Shown one piece after another: positions 27,593 to 36,059 of a stretch of DNA of 64,000 nt. Position numbers and translations under genes: made by a program. This DNA comes from CAXBBB01 sp963793245 (GTDB taxonomy: Bacteria > Bacteroidota > Rhodothermia > Rhodothermales > BA12): contig CAWBZG010000002.1 in assembly GCA_963793245.1 (NCBI GenBank), forward strand, positions 248,001-312,000. The letters are read 5' to 3'. Under the pieces are notes generated by a model, which saw nothing but the letters and a program-made list of their open reading frames with translations, did no database searches and was not told the origin of the DNA. How positions within the stretch are numbered: the stretch's first letter is position 1; each line of letters opens with the position of its first letter.

Positions 27593-28569
27593 CAGTCGAG
27601 TCGAACGACAGTCGTCATGCCAAATGAGGGCGATGACGGATCGAGGAGCGAGGCTACGTCGACGGTCGAGCGCCAGCGTCCGCGATAGGGGTGGAGTGTT
27701 ACGTCAAGCAAGTGCGCTGCGGCTAGCGCTCCGACCACGCTCAGCGTCACGTTTCGCGCACGCAGAGACTGAGTTGCTTGGTCGTGGGCCGAGAGGAGTG
27801 CGGCGTAGCGCTGATCGAACAGCCGCTCATTGTCGGTGTTCAGGTAGAGACGTTCGGCGTCATCGAATGCGGATCGGTCGCCTGCGGCTTGAGCTTGGGC
27901 AAAGAGAGTCCATCCGATGGCGCCCAGCGTGGCGGCAGCCAGCGGCGTTCCGTACCACCGACCGACAGCCCGCTGGTACATCCCCGGAAAAGCGATTCCC
28001 AAATGCGCGGCGCGCCGGTTGGGGTAGAGCGAGGCGGATTCGACGTAGAGCGTGCGGGGGGAAGAGCGGAGCGGTACGGTCCGCTCGCGCTCGCCATCGG
28101 TGACGATGACGCTGGTGCCGCCTCGTGGAACGCGCAGCAACACGCTCTGCTCGCTTACGAGGCCATCGCCGGTGCGGACCTGAGTATCCTCGTCGAGTAC
28201 GAGCAGCACATCGGCGTCGAAGCGCAGACGGGCGTAGTCCATGTTGAGCGGCGACGTGATCGACTGAGCCGGGTAGCCGTAGGTGATCGTGTCGCCTCCG
28301 GCTACCGAAACGTCTCTCGTATACGTGCTTCCGCGCGCTGGAATGAGCCGCAGTTTGTGGTAGCCCGCTTGGTGCGAGAACGTGCCCACGTTGCCGACGA
28401 GTTGGGCGTTCTCGACCTGCTCATTCCACACGACGAATGCCGAATCTGCCTCGCTGCCCAGCCGGACGCGAACGAGCGCTCGGTCCGGTGGAAGTTGAGC
28501 GTGAGCTGGCAGAATACCTGTGCTAGCGATGCTCAGGAAAAGCACTAGGACGAGAGGGGGACGAATCAT
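27592..28569 (-). CDS. Secreted or periplasmic protein of unknown function
   Basis: The 325-residue protein starts at ATG 28569 with a signal peptide (hydrophobic, ending AHAQ at about residue 24). A beta-rich N-terminal part follows that resembles PEGA-type stalks (YHKLRLIPARGSTYTRDVSVAGGDTITY). Later come a glycine- and alanine-rich hydrophobic segment (about residues 210-227) and another helix near 275-293, which may be transmembrane. This fits the PEGA-plus-helix layout of some Bacteroidota envelope proteins. Function is unknown. The stop is translationally coupled to the downstream lipoprotein. Confidence 0.7.
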   Translation of the reverse strand: MIRPPLVLVLFLSIASTGILPAHAQLPPDRALVRVRLGSEADSAFVVWNEQVENAQLVGNVGTFSHQAGYHKLRLIPARGSTYTRDVSVAGGDTITYGYPAQSITSPLNMDYARLRFDADVLLVLDEDTQVRTGDGLVSEQSVLLRVPRGGTSVIVTDGERERTVPLRSSPRTLYVESASLYPNRRAAHLGIAFPGMYQRAVGRWYGTPLAAATLGAIGWTLFAQAQAAGDRSAFDDAERLYLNTDNERLFDQRYAALLSAHDQATQSLRARNVTLSVVGALAAAHLLDVTLHPYRGRWRSTVDVASLLDPSSPSFGMTTVVRLD

Positions 28570-28636
28570 GGCCGCAAAGCTAATGCGAACAGACAAGAAG
28601 CATGGTGCATTCCGCGCGCCCATTCGCTAGCAGTAC

Positions 28637-28660
28637 GCGTCTACGTTGGAGCGTAGACGC
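28637..28660. repeat. Nine-bp inverted repeat in the intergenic region
   Basis: GCGTCTACG (28637-28645) pairs with CGTAGACGC (28652-28660) around a six-base loop. It lies between the divergent genes at 28569 and 28852, and has no T-tract on either side, so it is more like an operator or a DNA-structure site than a terminator. The remaining 200 bases of this gap show nothing I can identify. Confidence 0.45.
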
Positions 28661-28851
28661 ATGGCGGTTCGCGAAATCGTACGGCGGGATGTAACGTGGC
28701 GCATGAACGCCGTCGGGTGGCAGGATAGCAGAGGTGATCGCTCCCTCGTCCCTGACCGAATCGGTTGAGGGGTTCAGACTTAGTTTGCGGCTGATCCTCT
28801 CGTTGCTCTACGCCGTTCGTGCCTTTCCGACGTTCTATCCCCAAGCCGCTG

Positions 28852-29979
28852 ATGCGATGCGCGTGTGCCGCCCTCGTCGCGTTGGTGCTGACCGTCTGTT
28901 CGGCACGTGCTCAGTCGGGCGTCGAGATCGACGCGGGCTACACGCTCGACGCGTTCTCGTTGGCGAGAGGGGGCGTTGATCCGGGCGGTGCGCTGATTCA
29001 CCACGCCGAAGCGGGTGCGCTGTTCGATGGGGAGCGGCTGGTCGGAGTTGTGGGGTTGACAGCGAGCTTCCGCCTGCTCGCCAGCGCCGGAACCGCGCTC
29101 AGCGAGCGGCGCGTCGGTGACGTGCAGGTCGTGAGCAGCATCGAAGCGCCACGCGCTGTTCGCCTGTTCGAAGCGTGGGCTGAGCAGCGCTTATCGGAGG
29201 GGCGCGTCGGCCTCTTGGTGGGCGTGCGCGACCTCAACGCAGAGTTTGCGGCTTCCGACGCTGCGGGTCTGTTCGTCGGCGCAGCGCACGGCATCGGGAC
29301 CGAACTGGCGCAGACCGGCCTCAACGGACCCTCCATCTTTCCGATCACCGCGCTTTCCGTCCGTGCGGACTACGTGTCCCCGAGTGGAGCGTTTGCGCGC
29401 GTGGCCGCATTCGACGGCGTCGCAGGCGATCCCGACCGCCCGGCTCGCACCTCGCTCCTCCTCGACCGCGACGATGGAGCGTTGCTCATTGCCGAGGTCG
29501 GAGCCACGCATGAAGGTGCGTGGCGCAAAGTCGCACTAGGCGCGTGGGGCTACACCGAACAGTTCGACCAAATCGACGGCCCTTCGCAGGCCCCTTCCTA
29601 CGGCGCGTATGTCATAGCCGAGCGCGAGTGGACGGACCGCGTCACCGCATACGCTCGGCTCGGATGGGCCAACCCCGAGGTGCATCAGACCGGCGTCGCA
29701 TGGGCGGCAGGGATAGTCTCCGGCGGCTTGGCCTCTCGCCCCGACGATGAGATGGGCTTGGGGGTCGCCGCAGCGCACAACACGTCTCGCTATCTCCGAG
29801 TGCTCCGACAGGACGCCGCCGCTGACCGAGCCGAATACGTTGTCGAACTCACCTATCGCGCGATCCTCTCGTCGCGCATAAGCGTCCAGCCTGACGTGCA
29901 ATATATCGTCCAGCCCGGCACCGATCCGTCACTCGATGATGCGCTGCTAATCGGCGTGCGGGTGTCGGCTAGTTGGTAA
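28852..29979 (+). CDS. OprB-family carbohydrate porin-like outer-membrane protein
   Basis: The 375-residue product has a signal peptide (starting at ATG 28852, ending SARAQ) and a beta-barrel with the OprB-type stretch GLNGPSIFPITALSVRADY followed by PSGAFARVAAFDGVAGDPDRP. The C-terminus is IGVRVSASW with a terminal aromatic. OprB porins let sugars and small molecules diffuse through the outer membrane. GTG 28819 is an alternative start, but it would add a charged stretch before the signal. The gene is followed 11 bases later by the remnant of an AbgT gene tail on the other strand. Confidence 0.78.
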   Translation: MRCACAALVALVLTVCSARAQSGVEIDAGYTLDAFSLARGGVDPGGALIHHAEAGALFDGERLVGVVGLTASFRLLASAGTALSERRVGDVQVVSSIEAPRAVRLFEAWAEQRLSEGRVGLLVGVRDLNAEFAASDAAGLFVGAAHGIGTELAQTGLNGPSIFPITALSVRADYVSPSGAFARVAAFDGVAGDPDRPARTSLLLDRDDGALLIAEVGATHEGAWRKVALGAWGYTEQFDQIDGPSQAPSYGAYVIAEREWTDRVTAYARLGWANPEVHQTGVAWAAGIVSGGLASRPDDEMGLGVAAAHNTSRYLRVLRQDAAADRAEYVVELTYRAILSSRISVQPDVQYIVQPGTDPSLDDALLIGVRVSASW

Positions 29980-29989
29980 CGTGCCTCAG

Positions 29990-30033
29990 TTATCCGCCCG
30001 GCGGCGCGTAGAGCGTAGGCACTTCGGGGCCGA
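29990..30033 (-). repeat. Remnant: duplicated 3' end of an AbgT-type gene
   Basis: Read on the minus strand this encodes GPEVPTLYAPPGG followed by TAA, matching the last 13 codons of the intact AbgT gene (GPEAPTFYAPPGG at 30731-30767) at 11 of 13 residues. At the DNA level the two 40-base copies share CCGCCCGGCGGCGC and CGTAGGC exactly and differ at about six other sites. The toxin-antitoxin pair lies between the copies. No upstream part of a second AbgT gene remains. Confidence 0.7.
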
Positions 30034-30058
30034 AAGTAGAATGGCCTACACTCTCACA

Positions 30059-30298
30059 TTACAGCGTATCGTTCGAGTCCGGCGCTCGGTCGGGCACGCT
30101 CCTAAGCGCTTGATCGTACCGGCTCCGCGATGCACGTTCAGCACGCTGTGTCAGGTAGTCATCAGTCATCATAGACGACGCCTTTTCCGCGACCGCTGAC
30201 GCTACGAACTGCTCAATCGTGATGCCCTCACGCTCCGCCAAGTCAGCTAGGTGAGCGCGCAGCGAGGTTGGTAAGTGGATCGAAACGAGATCGTTCAT
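30059..30298 (-). CDS. Ribbon-helix-helix antitoxin-like protein
   Basis: The 79-residue protein has an N-terminal RHH pattern (VSIHLPTSLRAHLADLAEREGITIEQFVASAVAEKAS), expected to bind DNA as a dimer and to autoregulate. A flexible C-terminal tail would block the PIN toxin. Its ATG overlaps the TGA of the PIN gene by four bases (ATGA), so the two are co-translated. The order is toxin first, antitoxin second, which is less common. The family is that of VapB-like/CopG proteins; no experimental homologue is recognised. Confidence 0.75.
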   Translation of the reverse strand: MNDLVSIHLPTSLRAHLADLAEREGITIEQFVASAVAEKASSMMTDDYLTQRAERASRSRYDQALRSVPDRAPDSNDTL

Positions 30299-30723
30299 AC
30301 TGGACTATCGAGTAAGAAGAGGAAGTCGGCAGGCGAAATGGCGCGTATGCCGAAGCGCTCAACGCCTGCGAAATCGCGCAGATTGTGAGTTACGATAAGC
30401 GAAGCTTGAGCAGCGACGGCCAATTCGAGCACCAAATCATCGCCAGGATCTCGGAGAAACGGACGCCAGAGGAAATAGATCACGTGGTGACTGGAAACGG
30501 AGCAATGATAGTCCAAGACAGCGTCGACCGTGTCGGGTGAGACGAACTGGCCCGCGACAGTACGCATCAGCACGTCCTCGTATTCGAACAGCAGCGGCAC
30601 GGAAAGATGCGTTCTGAAATCTGCAGTGCCCACGCGTCTGAGAACCTGGAAGGAGCCTCCGTTGCGCGAGCGCAGACCGGAGACAAGCACGTTGGTGTCG
30701 ATCACGACGTCAAATCCAACCAT
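30295..30723 (-). CDS. PIN-domain toxin
   Basis: This is a 142-residue PIN-domain ribonuclease, the likely toxin of a type II toxin-antitoxin pair. The acidic active-site residues are visible in FDVVIDTNVLVSGL (first Asp), in FEYEDVLMR (Glu) and in DPGDDLVLELAVAA (third Asp), with LIVTHNLRDF near the end. The class is that of putative toxin-antitoxin PIN proteins. ATG 30723 is chosen because the eight residues before it (from 30747) are Arg-rich and lie in the AbgT tail. It begins four bases after the AbgT stop codon, so it may be read through from that gene. Confidence 0.85.
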   Translation of the reverse strand: MVGFDVVIDTNVLVSGLRSRNGGSFQVLRRVGTADFRTHLSVPLLFEYEDVLMRTVAGQFVSPDTVDAVLDYHCSVSSHHVIYFLWRPFLRDPGDDLVLELAVAAQASLIVTHNLRDFAGVERFGIRAISPADFLFLLDSPV

Positions 30724-30727
30724 AGCA

Positions 30728-32368
30728 TCACCCGCCCGGCGGCGCATAAAACGTAGGCGCTTCTGGACCGACGGGCAGGCCGAGTACGAACACCCAGACG
30801 TAGAACAGGATCACCCAGCCGACGAGGAAGAGCAGCGAGTAGGGCAGCATCGTCGCCACGATGGTGCCGACGCCGATCTTTTTGTCGTACTTGGCGGCGA
30901 ACGCGAGGATCAAGCCGAAATAACTCATCATCGGCGTGATGATGTTCGTCGAGCTGTCGCCGATGCGGTAGGCGGCTTGGATCACTTCGGGGCTGTACCC
31001 GAGCAGCATCAGCATCGGTACGAAAATCGGCGCGGTCACGGCCCACTGCGCACTCGCCGATCCCAGCATCAGGTTGACGAAGCAGCACATCAGGATGAAC
31101 GGGATGAAGACGAGCGGTCCGGTCAGCCCCAGGTCGATCAGCACGTCTGATCCGGTCACGGCGAGAATCGCGCCCAGGTTGGTCATCTTGAAGTAGGCGA
31201 CGAACTGAGCGGCGAAGAACACGAGCACGATGTAAAGGCCCAGCGTCGACATCGCCGCCGCCATGCCGTCGACTACGTCGCGGTCCGACTTGATCTTGCC
31301 CGTCACCCAGCCGTAGACGACGCCGGGAATCAGGAAGAACACGAAGATGAACGCGACGATGCCTTGCAGAAAGGGCGATCCCAGGACGGCGCCGGTCTCG
31401 GGGTTGCGCAGGACGCCGGATTCGGGCACGACGAGGAGCGCGACCAACAAGGAGAACAGCGCGACCGAAATGCCCGCCCATCGCAGACCGCGCGATTCGT
31501 CCGTCGTCAGCGGCTTCAACGCGTCGTCGGTGTGGACCGAGGGATCGGCGTTGGAGTCGTCGTAGGCGCCCAGGCGCGGCTCTACGATTTTGGCCGTCAC
31601 CAGGCTGCCGACGATCGTGATCAAAAACGTGCTCGCGATCATGAAATACCAGTTCACGGCGGCGTGGACCGTGTAGCCGGGGTCGATCAGTTGCGCCGCC
31701 TCTTGGGTGATGCCCGCCAGCAGCGGATCGACGGTTCCGATGAGCAGGTTGGCCGAGTAGCCGCCGCTCACGCCCGCAAAAGCCGCCGCCATGCCCGCCA
31801 GCGGATGCCGTCCCAGCGCCAGAAAGATGACGCCCGCCAGCGGCACCAAGACGACGTAGCCCATCTCGCTCGCCGTGTTCGAGATCACGCCCGCGAACAC
31901 GATGGCAACCGTGACCAGATTTTTCGGTGCCTTGAGCACGATGCTCCGAATCAACGCCGACAGCATGCCGCTGTGCTCGGCCACGCCGACGCCCAGCATC
32001 GCCACCAAGACGGTCCCCAGCGGCACGAACGAGGTGAAGTTGGTCACCAGCGTCGTCACGATGGCGCGCAGCCCGTCGCCCGACATCAGCGAGACGGCGT
32101 CGATGGTGCCGCTGTCGGCCCGACCGCGCGCACCTTCGGGACGCGGGTCGAGCACGGACAGGTCGAGCCAGCCTGCGATTCCGCTGATCAGGATAACGGC
32201 GAGGGCGAACATCGCGAACAGCGTAACCGGGTGCGGCAGCAGGTTGCCCAGCCACTCGACGAACGTCAGGAAGCGCTGAAACAAGCCGCGCGGATTAGGC
32301 TGCGGCGGTGCGGCCTGCTTGTGGACGGACGGATGTCTTTCGGGCGCGGGGCCGACGGGATCTGACAT
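30728..32368 (-). CDS. AbgT-family transporter
   Basis: This 546-residue inner-membrane protein belongs to the AbgT family, known for p-aminobenzoyl-glutamate uptake and also reported as antimetabolite export pumps. Signatures are GNLLPHPVTLFAMFALAVILIS, ASEMGYVVLVPLAGVIF, AGVSGGYSANLLIGTVDPLLAGI (the DP of the transport site) and GDSSTNIITPMMSYFG, plus about twelve hydrophobic segments. ATG 32368 (MSDPVGP) is preferred to an outer start at 32449, whose extra residues are Arg-rich. The 3' end duplicates a remnant at 29990-30033. An M20 amidohydrolase of the related enzymatic class is 15 kb away. Substrate is not known. Confidence 0.9.
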   Translation of the reverse strand: MSDPVGPAPERHPSVHKQAAPPQPNPRGLFQRFLTFVEWLGNLLPHPVTLFAMFALAVILISGIAGWLDLSVLDPRPEGARGRADSGTIDAVSLMSGDGLRAIVTTLVTNFTSFVPLGTVLVAMLGVGVAEHSGMLSALIRSIVLKAPKNLVTVAIVFAGVISNTASEMGYVVLVPLAGVIFLALGRHPLAGMAAAFAGVSGGYSANLLIGTVDPLLAGITQEAAQLIDPGYTVHAAVNWYFMIASTFLITIVGSLVTAKIVEPRLGAYDDSNADPSVHTDDALKPLTTDESRGLRWAGISVALFSLLVALLVVPESGVLRNPETGAVLGSPFLQGIVAFIFVFFLIPGVVYGWVTGKIKSDRDVVDGMAAAMSTLGLYIVLVFFAAQFVAYFKMTNLGAILAVTGSDVLIDLGLTGPLVFIPFILMCCFVNLMLGSASAQWAVTAPIFVPMLMLLGYSPEVIQAAYRIGDSSTNIITPMMSYFGLILAFAAKYDKKIGVGTIVATMLPYSLLFLVGWVILFYVWVFVLGLPVGPEAPTFYAPPGG

Positions 32369-32440
32369 GGACGGAGGTCGAAGGGTAAAGCGCAAAACTA
32401 CGCGCCGCGCTGCTGGTACTCCTCGCCTATCCTCCACGTC

Positions 32441-32890
32441 ATGACGCACGCAACACTCGCCGACCTATTCGCCTGGGAGCGGGACGCATCTCACGCTGTC
32501 GTCACTGCCGCCGCCGCGACGCCCAACCTCGACGCCCGCGCGTGGCAAATCGTCGGCCACCTGACGGCGACGCCGTTGGTTTGGCTCGCACGAATCACAG
32601 GCGATCAACCGCCCGCCATCTGGCAGCACACGACGTCCGCCGATGCCGCCGTCTGCCTGTCGCGGGTCGAGCAAGCGGCAGAGGAGTATGCCGCGCTCAT
32701 CGGAGAAACTGACCTCGACCGAATCGTCCACTATGTCAGCACGAGCGGCAAACGGCACGCGACGCCGCTGCTCGGCATCCTCCTACACGTCGTCACGCAC
32801 GGCGCCTATCACCGTGGGCAAATCAACCAGTCGATCCGAGGAGCAGGGGGCGGCCCAGTCGCTCAGGACTACATTTATCGCGTGCGATAG
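32441..32890 (+). CDS. DinB-family protein
   Basis: The 149-residue protein has the DinB/YfiT four-helix bundle with a putative metal site formed by His in AWQIVGHLTATPLVW and the pair in HVVTHGAYHRGQI. In Firmicutes and Bacteroidota this fold includes bacillithiol S-transferases, and a YpdA-like flavoprotein is encoded 6 kb upstream; membership in that thiol system is inference. No signal peptide is present. It is divergent from the AbgT gene and 94 bases before the sensor kinase gene on the same strand. Confidence 0.83.
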   Translation: MTHATLADLFAWERDASHAVVTAAAATPNLDARAWQIVGHLTATPLVWLARITGDQPPAIWQHTTSADAAVCLSRVEQAAEEYAALIGETDLDRIVHYVSTSGKRHATPLLGILLHVVTHGAYHRGQINQSIRGAGGGPVAQDYIYRVR

Positions 32891-32984
32891 GCGCTGCGGT
32901 GCGTAGGCGTCTCTACCACCGAACGTCTCTTTCAGGCCTGACGCAGCGCGTTGTATTCTAGGGCAGACGTTCTTCTGCCTACTG

Positions 32985-35900
32985 ATGACGCGTTTCGCCC
33001 TGCTCTTCACTGCCCTGGCGTGGGTCAGCGCTGCCGCCGCGCAGCCTGCACTTCCGCGCTTCGATGCGCTCTCGGTCGACGCGGGGTTGCCCAGCCCCAA
33101 CGTGTCGGCGTTGGCGCAAGACAAGAGCGGCTTCCTGTGGATCGGGACGGAAGGCGGGCTGGTGCGCTACGACGGTGCGCAGATGCGCGTTTACCGCCGC
33201 GATGCCTCGGACCCCAACTCGTTGTCCAGTTCGTTTGTGCAGCACGTGCGCGAAGACTCGGCCAGCGGCGCGCTCTGGGTGGCGACGTTCGGGGGCGGTC
33301 TCAACCGCTTCGACCCGGCAACCGGACGCGCTCAGGCGTGGCGGCACGACGCGGACGATTCCTTCAGTCTGAGCAGCGACCAGATCAGCGTGACGCATCC
33401 GGCATCCGGTGGGCGCGTGTGGGTCGGGACGGGCGCAGGCCTCGACCTACTCGATCCTGAGACGGGCCGTGTTCGGCGATACGATCTGGGCGAGGGCGAC
33501 TTCGTGCGGCGCATCACTTCCGGCGAGAGCGGCCACTTGTGGGTCGGCATGGATGCCGGAGTCGCGCGCTTCGATCCTCAGTCTGGGCAGGCGCGGCTGG
33601 TACTACCGACGGGTGCGCCGGTGTGGGCCATCACGCCCACTTCGGACGGAGCGCTGTGGGTGGGAACGCACGGCGCCGGATTGGGACTGTTCGACAGGTC
33701 GACGGGCACCGTTGCGTGGCGCACCCGAGACGACGGGCTGTGTGGTGACCTCGCGCTGGACCTTGCATTCGATGCGAGCGGTCTGCTCTGGGTCGCCACC
33801 CGCGATGGAGGGTTGTGCTCCATCGCGCCCGACGGCACGCTCGCGACCTATCGCCCGGACCCCGACGATCCCTACTCGCTGCCCGCTCTCGACGGTCGAT
33901 CTCTCCTGCTCGACCGCTCCGGCCTGATGTGGGTGGGCACATGGTCCGAGGGCGTCGCTCGGATGCGTCGTCCGGCTTTTGGGCACGTCGCGACGACGCC
34001 TGCCCAAGGATTCGGCGGTGGCGGCGTGTGGGGCTTCGCGCAGGCTGGCGATGATGCGCTGTGGGTGGGAGCCAACGACGGTCTCTATCGCTACGATCTG
34101 GCGTCGGGCCGCGCCGAGCAGGATGCCAGTTGGCCCGACGCGCTGCGCACGTTGCGTGTCCGCGCCGTCGTTCGCGACCAAGAAGGCGGTTTGTGGGCGA
34201 CGGCGGGTCTGACCCAGGGCGTCTTCTACCGCTCGCCTCAATCGCAGCGCTTCCGTCTGATCCCAATGCCGTCGGACGCTGGTACGATGGTCGTTCTTGA
34301 CCTCGACGTGGCCCCGGACGGACGCGTATGGGCGGCGGCCTACGGTCCCGGCACCTGCTTCGCCCGCCCCGGCGATGCTGCGATGACCTGCCCAAACACG
34401 ACGTGGCCTGCCCAGCGGCGCCTACGTTCGCACCTGGGATACGCCGTTCACGCGCGCGACGATGGGCGGTTGTGGCTCAGTCATTGGGGCAGCGGCATCG
34501 ACGTGGTCGACCCTGACAGCGGTGTCGTCGCCTCGTTCACGTCGGATGCGGACGACCCGCAGAGTCTGCCCGAAAACAGCGTGACGGCGTTTGTGCAAAC
34601 GCGCTCGGGCGAGTTGTGGCTGGCGACGTTTGGCGGCGGCATGACGCGCTTCGACTCCGACTTGCGTGATGGAGACGGCGGCTTCGTCCATCTGGGCGTC
34701 GGCGAAGGGTTGCCCGAAGGCGTCGTCTATGGCATCCTCGAAGACGATTCGGGCCGCCTGTGGGTGTCGACGGGACGCGGGTTCGCTGTCGTCGATCCCA
34801 ACGACGAGATGCACGTCCGCACGTTCGGTCTCGAAGACGGATTGCAGTCGCTCGTCTTCAATGCCGGGGCTTCTCTCCGGTTGGCCGACGGGCGCATGGT
34901 GTTCGGCGGGCAGGGCGGCTTCAATATCGTCGATCCTCAAGTCGAGCAAGCGGTCGCTCCGCCGCCACAAGCGGCCCTCGTCGGGTGGCGCGTGCTCGGC
35001 GCCGACCGCTCGGTGCCACCGGACTACCGCGAGGGACTGGCGTTGGACTACGACGAGAACGCACTCGTCTTCGAGGTGGCAGCGCTCGACTTTGCGGCTC
35101 CCGAACGCAACCGATACGCCTACCGCCTCGACGGACTGGATTCGGGCTGGTCCAACCCGACGCCCGAGCGGACCGTCGCCTACACCAACCTCGACCCCGG
35201 ACGCTACACGCTGCGTGTGCGAGCCGCCAACAGCGACGAAGTCTGGAACGAGTCGGCGCTCGCCATCCCCATCGTCATCCAACCGGCGTGGTGGCAGCGC
35301 GCGTGGGTGCGCGCATTCGCGGTTTTGGCGCTTCTGCTGGCGTTCGGATTGGGCGTACGGCAACTGTCCCAGCGCAACCTGCGCCGCCGCGTCCAAGCGC
35401 TCGAAACCGAACGACGCGTCCAACGCGAGCGCGAGCGCATCAGCCGCGATCTGCACGACAACGTCGGTGCGCAACTCGCGAGTCTGCTCTCGAACGTCGA
35501 CCTGACGCGGCTGATGAATGCGCGTGGGCTAGGCGATGCACCCGGCGACGATCCGCTGGGCAGCGTCGAAGCCGACGCGCGATCTGCCATTCGGCAACTG
35601 CGCGAGACGATCTGGGCGATTCAAGGTGAGGCCGTCACCGTCGACGCGTTCGCCAAACGTGTCCGTTCCGACCTGGACGCGCGCCTGCCGTCTCACTTCA
35701 CGCGCTGGGTGGCCGCTGAAGGAACAGGCGTCATCACGCCCACGCAGGCGCTCAACCTGTATCGCATCGTGCAGGAGGCCATCACCAACACGCTCAAATA
35801 CGCCGGAGCGTCGTCGCTCGGCGTGGACATCGCGCATGATGGATCGCACGTGACAGTGGCCATCTCCGACGACGGGACGTTCCAACCTCCTCAATCCGAT

Positions 35901-36059
35901 TCCGATGGATTATCGGGCTTTGGGATGAGGTCGATGCAGGCGCGGGCGCACACACTCGGCGGCTCACTCAGCCTATCGACGGACGACGGCACGTGTGTCC
36001 AAGTCCGCGTGCCTGCCCGGGCGCCCGATGAAGCCCGCACAGACCTTGATCTCGCCTAA
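32985..36059 (+). CDS. Two-component sensor histidine kinase with a beta-propeller periplasmic domain
   Basis: This is a 1024-residue membrane sensor. It has a signal peptide (1-20, ending AAAAQP), many Reg_prop-type repeats (LWIGTEGGLVRYDG, LWVATFGGGLNRFDP, VWVGTGAGLDLLDP, LWLATFGGGMTRFDS) over about 40-650, and a Y_Y_Y domain (about 680-765). One TM helix (about 775-795) follows, then a HisKA_3 domain with phosphorylated His824 in RISRDLHDNVG, and a HATPase_c domain (about 890-1010) with the N box EAITNTLKYA and G box SGFGMRSM. There is no response-regulator domain, no HTH and no adjacent response regulator, unlike the hybrid sensors of Bacteroides. The ligand is unknown. Confidence 0.92.
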   Translation: MTRFALLFTALAWVSAAAAQPALPRFDALSVDAGLPSPNVSALAQDKSGFLWIGTEGGLVRYDGAQMRVYRRDASDPNSLSSSFVQHVREDSASGALWVATFGGGLNRFDPATGRAQAWRHDADDSFSLSSDQISVTHPASGGRVWVGTGAGLDLLDPETGRVRRYDLGEGDFVRRITSGESGHLWVGMDAGVARFDPQSGQARLVLPTGAPVWAITPTSDGALWVGTHGAGLGLFDRSTGTVAWRTRDDGLCGDLALDLAFDASGLLWVATRDGGLCSIAPDGTLATYRPDPDDPYSLPALDGRSLLLDRSGLMWVGTWSEGVARMRRPAFGHVATTPAQGFGGGGVWGFAQAGDDALWVGANDGLYRYDLASGRAEQDASWPDALRTLRVRAVVRDQEGGLWATAGLTQGVFYRSPQSQRFRLIPMPSDAGTMVVLDLDVAPDGRVWAAAYGPGTCFARPGDAAMTCPNTTWPAQRRLRSHLGYAVHARDDGRLWLSHWGSGIDVVDPDSGVVASFTSDADDPQSLPENSVTAFVQTRSGELWLATFGGGMTRFDSDLRDGDGGFVHLGVGEGLPEGVVYGILEDDSGRLWVSTGRGFAVVDPNDEMHVRTFGLEDGLQSLVFNAGASLRLADGRMVFGGQGGFNIVDPQVEQAVAPPPQAALVGWRVLGADRSVPPDYREGLALDYDENALVFEVAALDFAAPERNRYAYRLDGLDSGWSNPTPERTVAYTNLDPGRYTLRVRAANSDEVWNESALAIPIVIQPAWWQRAWVRAFAVLALLLAFGLGVRQLSQRNLRRRVQALETERRVQRERERISRDLHDNVGAQLASLLSNVDLTRLMNARGLGDAPGDDPLGSVEADARSAIRQLRETIWAIQGEAVTVDAFAKRVRSDLDARLPSHFTRWVAAEGTGVITPTQALNLYRIVQEAITNTLKYAGASSLGVDIAHDGSHVTVAISDDGTFQPPQSDSDGLSGFGMRSMQARAHTLGGSLSLSTDDGTCVQVRVPARAPDEARTDLDLA

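Noticed and set aside
28637..28660. Inverted repeat as an attachment site or terminator
   Set aside because: No T-tract, no duplicated partner site and no integrase in the window; only a small hairpin can be stated.
30702..32255. 517-residue frame overlapping AbgT on the same strand
   Set aside because: Arg-rich, no transporter motif; AbgT is in the other frame with full motifs and twelve helices.
14440..32368. AbgA/AbgB-AbgT type operon (M20 hydrolase with AbgT)
   Set aside because: The M20 gene and the AbgT gene are 15 kb apart with unrelated genes between; only family-level kinship.
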